In this document: positions 58,835 through 64,000 of the stretch, piece after piece | How positions within the stretch are numbered: the stretch's first letter is position 1 | Layout of the letters: every line of letters begins with the position of its first letter | Source: Castanea sativa | Taxonomy: Eukaryota > Streptophyta > Magnoliopsida > Fagales > Fagaceae | Length of the DNA stretch: 64,000 nt | Direction of reading: 5' to 3' | Assembly (NCBI RefSeq): GCF_040712315.1 | Contig: NC_134013.1 | Location: forward strand, 85,876,001 to 85,940,000 | The notes under the pieces: generated by a model | Told to the model about the DNA's origin: nothing | Database searches by the model: none | The model's input: only the letters and a program-made list of their open reading frames with translations | Made by a program: the position numbers and the translations under genes

Positions 58835-61800
58835 ACTCTGGATGCCTCCGATGCGGTGACAGCAGAGGAAGCCATGTGTGAAGATTTGGAGAGGTTTCTA
58901 ATAGCCGATGATCCCGAGAGGTTCTTTCAAGTGGGGATACAATTACCACACTAGGAGAAAATGGAATTAGTCAAGTTTTTGAAAGACAATATAGATGTCT
59001 TCGCCTGGGATCCTTATGAGGCCCCGGGGGTTGACCCAAGCTTCATTTGTCATCATTTGAACGTCAACCCTGCTGTTGTTCCTAGGAGGCAACCACCTCG
59101 GTGATCCTCCAAAGAGCATTACGAGGCTGTCAAAGAAAAGGTGCTTGAGCTCAAAAGGGCTGGTGCTATTAAAGAAGTTTTCTACCCAGAATGGTTGGCG
59201 CACACAGTCGTGGTGAAAAAGAAGAATGGGAAATAGAGGGTATACGTGGACTTTACAGACCTAAACAAAGCCTGCCCAAAGGACTCGTTCTCGATGCTAC
59301 GCATCAATCAACTTGTGGATGCCACGGTCGGGCATCCTCGGATGAGCTTTTTAAATGCCTTCTAAGGTTATCACCAAATTTCATTGGCGGCGGGTGATTA
59401 AGAGAAGACTGCTTTCATTACTCCAACAGGGAACTATCACTATAAAGTAATGCCATTCGGGTTGAAAAACGCCGGGGCTACTTACCAAAGGATGATGACT
59501 AGAATGTTTGAATCGCAACTTGAAAAAACCATTGAGGTATATGTGGATGATATGGTAGTAAAGAGTAAGGCAGTGCCTATGCATGTAAAAGATCTCGACG
59601 ACACCTTTCAAATACTTAGGAAGTACAAGCTTCGCCTTAACGCCTCAAAGTGTTCTTTTGGGGTGGGTTCCGGAAAGTTTCTGGGCTACATGATGACTCA
59701 TAGAGGGCTAGAGGTGAATCTGGCGCAGGTTAGAGCCATCCAAGGCTTACAATCACCTCGGAATCCAAAGGAAGTTCAGAAGTTAACCGGAATGACCGCC
59801 GCCCTCAGCAGGTTTATCTCTCGCTCAACTGACAGGTGCAGACCTTTTTTCCAACTGTTGAATAAATGGAAAGGATTCCAGTGAACCGAGGAGTGTGCTT
59901 TAGCTTTCGAGCAACTTAAAGAATATCTTTCTTGGCCATCCATTATGTCTCAGCCGTAGGTTGATGAAATCCTGTTTGCATACCTAGCTATGGCCGTCCA
60001 TGCAGTCAGCCTGGTCCTTGTAAGAGACGACGGCAGGGTACAGAGACAGCTCTATTATGTCAGCAAATCTTTGAATAAAGCTAAAGTGCGTTATTTGCCT
60101 TTAGAGAAGGCAATTCTGGCTGTAGTCCATACCACGCAGAAGCTTCCTCACTATTTCCAGTCCCACACTGTGGTGGTTTTGACTCAACTGCCTCTCAAGT
60201 CAGTATTGTGAAGTGTTGACTATTCGGGGAGGGTAGCCAAGTGAGGAATTATTCTGAGAGCTTTTGATATCAAATACATGGCACGAACCTCGGTGAAGGG
60301 CCAAGTTCTCGCGGATCTGGTGGCAGAGTTCGCCGAACCATCATTAGAAGAAACTGCAAAGGAATTACACATGGATGAAAAATCAGTTGGCATGATCACA
60401 AGCAAAGGGCCACCGATTTGGAACGTGTATGTTGATGGGGTAGCCAACCAAAGGGGGTCTGGGGTTGGACTTGTTTTGGTGTCCCTTGAGGGAATTGTCT
60501 TTGAAAAATCATTGAGATTGGCGTTCTCGGCCACTAATAATAAGGCCGAGTACGAAGCGGTCTTGGTTGGTATGAATATGGTACGTAGAATGGGGGAAAA
60601 GAAAGTTCATATGTTTTCGGATTCTCAGTTAGTCATAGGCCAAATGACAGGGACCATGGAAGTTAGGAATCCAAGAATGCAAGAGTACCTGACCCAGGTC
60701 AGGTGTTTACAATCCGAGTTTGATTCTTTTATCCTTTCTCACGTTTCTAGAAGTGGAAACACACATGCAGACTCGTTGGCCACTTTAGTGACATCCTCGG
60801 CTCAGTGTTTGCCTAGGATTATTCTCGTTGAAGACTTGCTAGAACTAACTCTGACCACTGCAAGTGCCGTCCGTATACATCTGATAAGGCTCGGACCTAG
60901 TTAGATCGACCCTGTGGTAACTTTTCTAAAAAGTGACATTCTTCCCAAGGACAAGTCTGAAGCAGATAAGATTCGTCGAAAGGCGCCTCGTTTCTGGCTG
61001 TCCGAGGATTAAAAATTGTATAAACGCCCCTTCTCCGGACCATACTTGTTATGTGTACACCCTGAGTCAATGGAGGCACTTTTGGAAGAATTGCATGAGG
61101 GAATTTGCGGAAGCCATACTGGGGGAAGGTCCTTAGCCCATAGGGCTCTGACTCAGGGATATTGGTGGCCTAATATGCAGAGGAAAGCTCAAGAATACGC
61201 GAGAAAGTGTGACCAATGCCAAAGGTTCGCTACTAACATTCATCAGCCTAAGGGAGTCCTTAATCCTTTGTCCAGTCCTTGGCCTTTCGCTCAGTGGGGA
61301 TTGGATATAGTAGAGCCTTTTCTGAGGGTTATAGGAAACAAAAGGTGGCTACTTGTGGGAACCGACTGCTTCACCAAGTGGGTCGAAGCTGAGCCCTTAG
61401 CAAATATTAGGGATATCGACTCCAAGAAGTTTATCTGGAAAAATATTATCACTAGATTTGGGGTACCCCATACACTTATTTCAGATAATGGCGTTCAATT
61501 TGATAGTAGGGCTTTTAGAAAGTATTGTAGTGACATGGACATCACAAACAGATACTCCACCCCAGCTTATCGTCAGGGAAATGAGCAAGCCGAGGCCGTT
61601 AACAAAGTCATAGTCAGTGGACTCAAGAAGAGGCTGGATGACGCGAAGGGTAGATAGGTAGAGGAGCTACCACATGTTTTATGGACGTATCGGACTACGC
61701 CGCGCAGGTCCATTGGAGAAACACCATTCTCTATGACTTATGGGGCCGAGGCGGTGATACCTTTAGAATCTGGTTTCCCCACGCTAAGGACGAGTTCTTT

Positions 61801-62075
61801 TAGCCCAGAAAATAACAATGGTCTCCTGGAGAAAAGCCTGGATTTGGTTGAGGAACGGCGAGAGGCCGCTATGGTCCAAATGGCTTATTATTAGCAGAAG
61901 CTTAAACGAGGGTATGACCAAAAACCCAGCATGGGGAAAGTTATGACCAAATTGGGAAGGACCCTATCAGATCATCTCTGTTGCAGGCATAGGATCATAT
62001 CGATTAGCTGATCTAGATGAAAAAATTGTACAACGCCCCTGGAATGTAAACAACCTACAAAGGTATTATTATTAA
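58826..62075 (+). pseudogene. pol: Element 2 pol: RT, RNase H, second RNase H, integrase (13 stops, almost no frameshift)
   Basis: One frame can be followed from 58826 to 61894. RT (~58960-59720): FAWDPYE, EWLAHTVVVKKKNGK, MPFGLKNAGATYQRMM, catalytic YVDDMVVKSK (~59539-59568), KLRLNASKCSFGVG. RNase H 1 (~59880-60250): VSKSLNKAKVRYLPLEKAIL. Second RNase H (~60415-60790): WNVYVDGVANQRGSGVG, NNKAEYEAVLVG, FSDSQLVIGQ, THADSLA. Integrase (~61016-61900): zinc part HEGICGSHTGGRSLAHRAL and CDQCQ, then core aspartates in GTDCFTKW and ISDNGVQFD and the glutamate in GNEQAEAVNK. Stops begin at 58952, 59102, 59234, 59363, 59399, 59882, 59957, 60209, 60242, 60902, 61010, 61655 and 61892. After 61910 part of the integrase tail is deleted relative to element 1. 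Confidence 0.9.
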
Positions 62076-62109
62076 TAAAAAGCACTTTTATCGTTCGTGG
62101 TTCAAATTA

Positions 62110-63330
62110 TCAATATGTACTTAGGTTTATCTCTTACAATTTATGAGTATCAAACAGAAACTTGATCATGCATGGTCCTCGGACCACATACCTCGTGAAA
62201 ATTGATATCTTATCATGTGTTAAACAGAACCTTAGTTATGTCGGGTCCATAGACCTTCTACATTGGGAAAATTAACATTTCAAGTTACAATTTCTAAGTA
62301 TCAAACAGAAACTTGGTCATGCATGGTCCTCGGACCACATACCTTATGAAAATTGATATCTTATCATGTGTTAAACAGAACCTTAGTTATGTCGAGTCCA
62401 CAGACCTTCTATTTGGGGAAAATTAACATTTCAAGTTGCAATTTCTAAGTATCAAACAAAAACTTGGTCATGCATGGTCCTCGGACTACATACCTCGTGG
62501 AAATTGATATCTTATCAAGTGTTAAACAGAATCTTAGTTATGTCGGGTCCACAGACCTTCTACTTTGGGGAAATTAACATTTCAAGTTACAATTTCTGAG
62601 TATCAAATATAAACTTGGTCATGCATGGTCCTCGGACCACATACCTCGTGAAAATTGATATCTTATTATGTGTTAAACAGAACCTTAGTTATGTCGGGTC
62701 CACAGACCTTCTACTTTGGGGAAATTAACATTTCAAATTACAATTTTTAAGTATCAAATAGAAACTTGGTCATGGATGGTCCTCAGACCACATACTTGTG
62801 GAAATTGATATCTTATCATGTGTTAAACAGAACCTTAGTTATGTCGGGTCCACAGACCTTCTTCTTTGGGAAAATTAACATTTCAAATTACAATTTTTAA
62901 GTATCAAACAGAAACTTGGTCATGGATGGTCCTCGGACCACATACCTTGTGGAAATTGATATCTTATCATGTGCTAAACAAACCTTAATTATGTCAGGTC
63001 CACAGACCTTCTACTTTGGAAAAATTAACATTTCAAGTTACAATTTTTAAGTATCAAACAGAAACTTGGTCATGGATGGTCCTCGGACCACATACCTTGT
63101 GAAAATTGATATTTTATCATGTGTTAAACAAAACCTTAGTTATGTCGGGTCCACAGACCTTTTACTTTGGGGAAATTAAAATCTCAAGTTGCAATTTCTA
63201 AGTATTAGATAAAAACTTGGACATGCATGGTCCTCGGACCACATGCCTTGTAAAAATTGGCATCCTACTTGTTCTAGAAATGAAGTTTGGTTATGTCAGG
63301 TCTTTGAACCCTTTACTTTGAGAACATTAG
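62110..63330 (+). repeat. Element 2 3' tandem array, ~152-bp unit, about 8 copies
   Basis: Units contain CAAGTTACAATTTCTAAGTA, AACTTGGTCATGCATGG, the dyad TGGTCCTCGGACCA, TTATCATGTGTTAAACAG, and GGTCCACAGACC with GGTC/GACC arms. Homologous to the element 1 array at lower identity; the dyad positions are kept though loops differ. Confidence 0.9.
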
Positions 63331-63713
63331 CAAAAAACCATATCACATTAGTGCTGAGGAGTTAATGAAACACTTGGATTGCTATACGTCCCAAGTTAAA
63401 TTCTAAGTTAAGTTTTTGATTGCATATTGCTGTTTCACATATGTTTTTTTCGTGGGTCATGATTTGCAAAGTATAAGCTAAGTATGTGTGCTTCTATTTA
63501 AAGTCATGACAAATTAAAATATTGCAAGTGGTGTTAATTGTTCCATTCATTCATTTTTGTGCTGATGAGCATTATTATATTAAAAAATTGGAAGGCAAAT
63601 GAAAACCAAACCAAACAGTTTGTCATTAATTTCTGTTAATGTACATTCCAAGCAAAAAATTTAAAAATTTGTTACATAGCAAGAAAAGGGAGAAGTCCAA
63701 GCTAGCCTAGACC

Positions 63714-63950
63714 CTAAGCTTTTGAAGGGAGGTTCTGCTCCGAAGTCCTAGCAGCCTTTGTGCGTTTCAACTCTACTTCGAATAAGGACTGTGCTTGTTT
63801 TCCCTTGTCTATTGCCACAGGTGGAGGGACATTAGGCTCGGCGCTTTGGCTCGTAGCCTCCTCGGCACCTTCAACTTGTTCCTTCTCTTTATTGGAACTC
63901 GTAGGTTCTGTAGGAGCAGGAATGGGCTTTAGGATCTTAGGAGGGAGCAT
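63714..63950 (-). pseudogene. Element 2 antisense gene, C-terminal part
   Basis: A minus-strand frame of 78 codons (from MLPPKILKPIPAP, through EKEQVEGAEEA and VAIDKGKQAQSLFEVELKRTK, to a stop at 63714). It occupies the same place as the C-terminal end of the antisense gene in element 1 and has similar proline- and charge-rich composition. The frame is open upstream to about the window edge, so the rest of the gene lies outside. The ATG given is only the first in this frame, not a proven start. Confidence 0.55.
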
Positions 63951-64000
63951 GGAAGGTGCTGTCTCAGGGGCAGGGGTGACAGGAGGAAGTTCTTCTATCT

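Larger units (their letters stand above)
55988..64000 (+). mobile_element. Element 2: Ty3/gypsy Tat-type retrotransposon, same family as element 1 (3' end outside window)
   Basis: Layout as in element 1: 5' LTR, primer site, gag-protease, RT, RNase H, second RNase H, integrase, ~152-bp tandem array and the C-terminal end of an antisense gene at 63714-63950. The 3' LTR lies beyond the window. Unlike element 1, frames are almost free of indels but carry many stop codons of C-to-T type. Confidence 0.93.

Overview
The window looks like nuclear DNA of a eudicot plant, possibly a tree. It is AT-rich, full of microsatellites and MITEs, carries plant L1-type LINE remnants and Ty3/gypsy Tat-type elements, and encodes histone H4 with the sequence I know from plants. 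I cannot name the species. Only four host genes can be supported: one plant-specific gene of unknown function (12153-12932, minus) and three intronless histone H4 genes (47141-47452, 50636-50947, 53588-53899, all minus).

Layout. 1-5000: three remnants of L1-type LINEs in AT-rich DNA. 5000-12150: intergenic DNA with a 221-bp tandem duplication. 12153-13125: the unknown gene and its promoter. 13150-16880: intergenic; holds one copy of a segmental duplication whose partner lies at about 42990-44040. 16881-28287: complete Tat-type LTR retrotransposon (element 1) with both LTRs and a perfect 5-bp target duplication GAGCT. 28293-33250: a gypsy gag/protease remnant fused to a non-autonomous LTR element that encodes a coiled-coil protein. 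33320-35510: nested foldback elements. 35700-42000: a 366-bp tandem duplication, a MULE-type MITE with perfect 9-bp target duplication, a hAT-like element with GGGGC runs, and a TRIM-like element splitting a ~60-bp minisatellite. 42990-44040: second copy of the duplication, invaded by a Stowaway-like MITE. 44690-54150: the H4 cluster, three units plus a relic fourth. 55988-64000: a second copy of the element 1 family (element 2), cut by the window end.

The two Tat elements explain each other. Both have LTR, tRNA primer site, gag-protease, RT, RNase H, a second RNase H, integrase, a ~151-bp tandem array with short dyads, and an antisense gene next to the 3' LTR. In element 1 the antisense gene has two recognisable introns. 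Both carry a UAG stop at the same place between protease and RT, followed by CAAUUA (element 2) or CAAUUG (element 1), which resembles the tobamovirus read-through context. It is the only stop I found that both copies share, and is the best candidate here for an undescribed mechanism.

The copies decayed differently. Element 2 pol stays in one frame for about 2.9 kb but has 13 further stops, mostly C-to-T type. Element 1 keeps the sense codon at most of those sites but is full of small indels clustered at CAG/CTG. That suggests base-calling or assembly error in CHG-methylated DNA rather than real decay.
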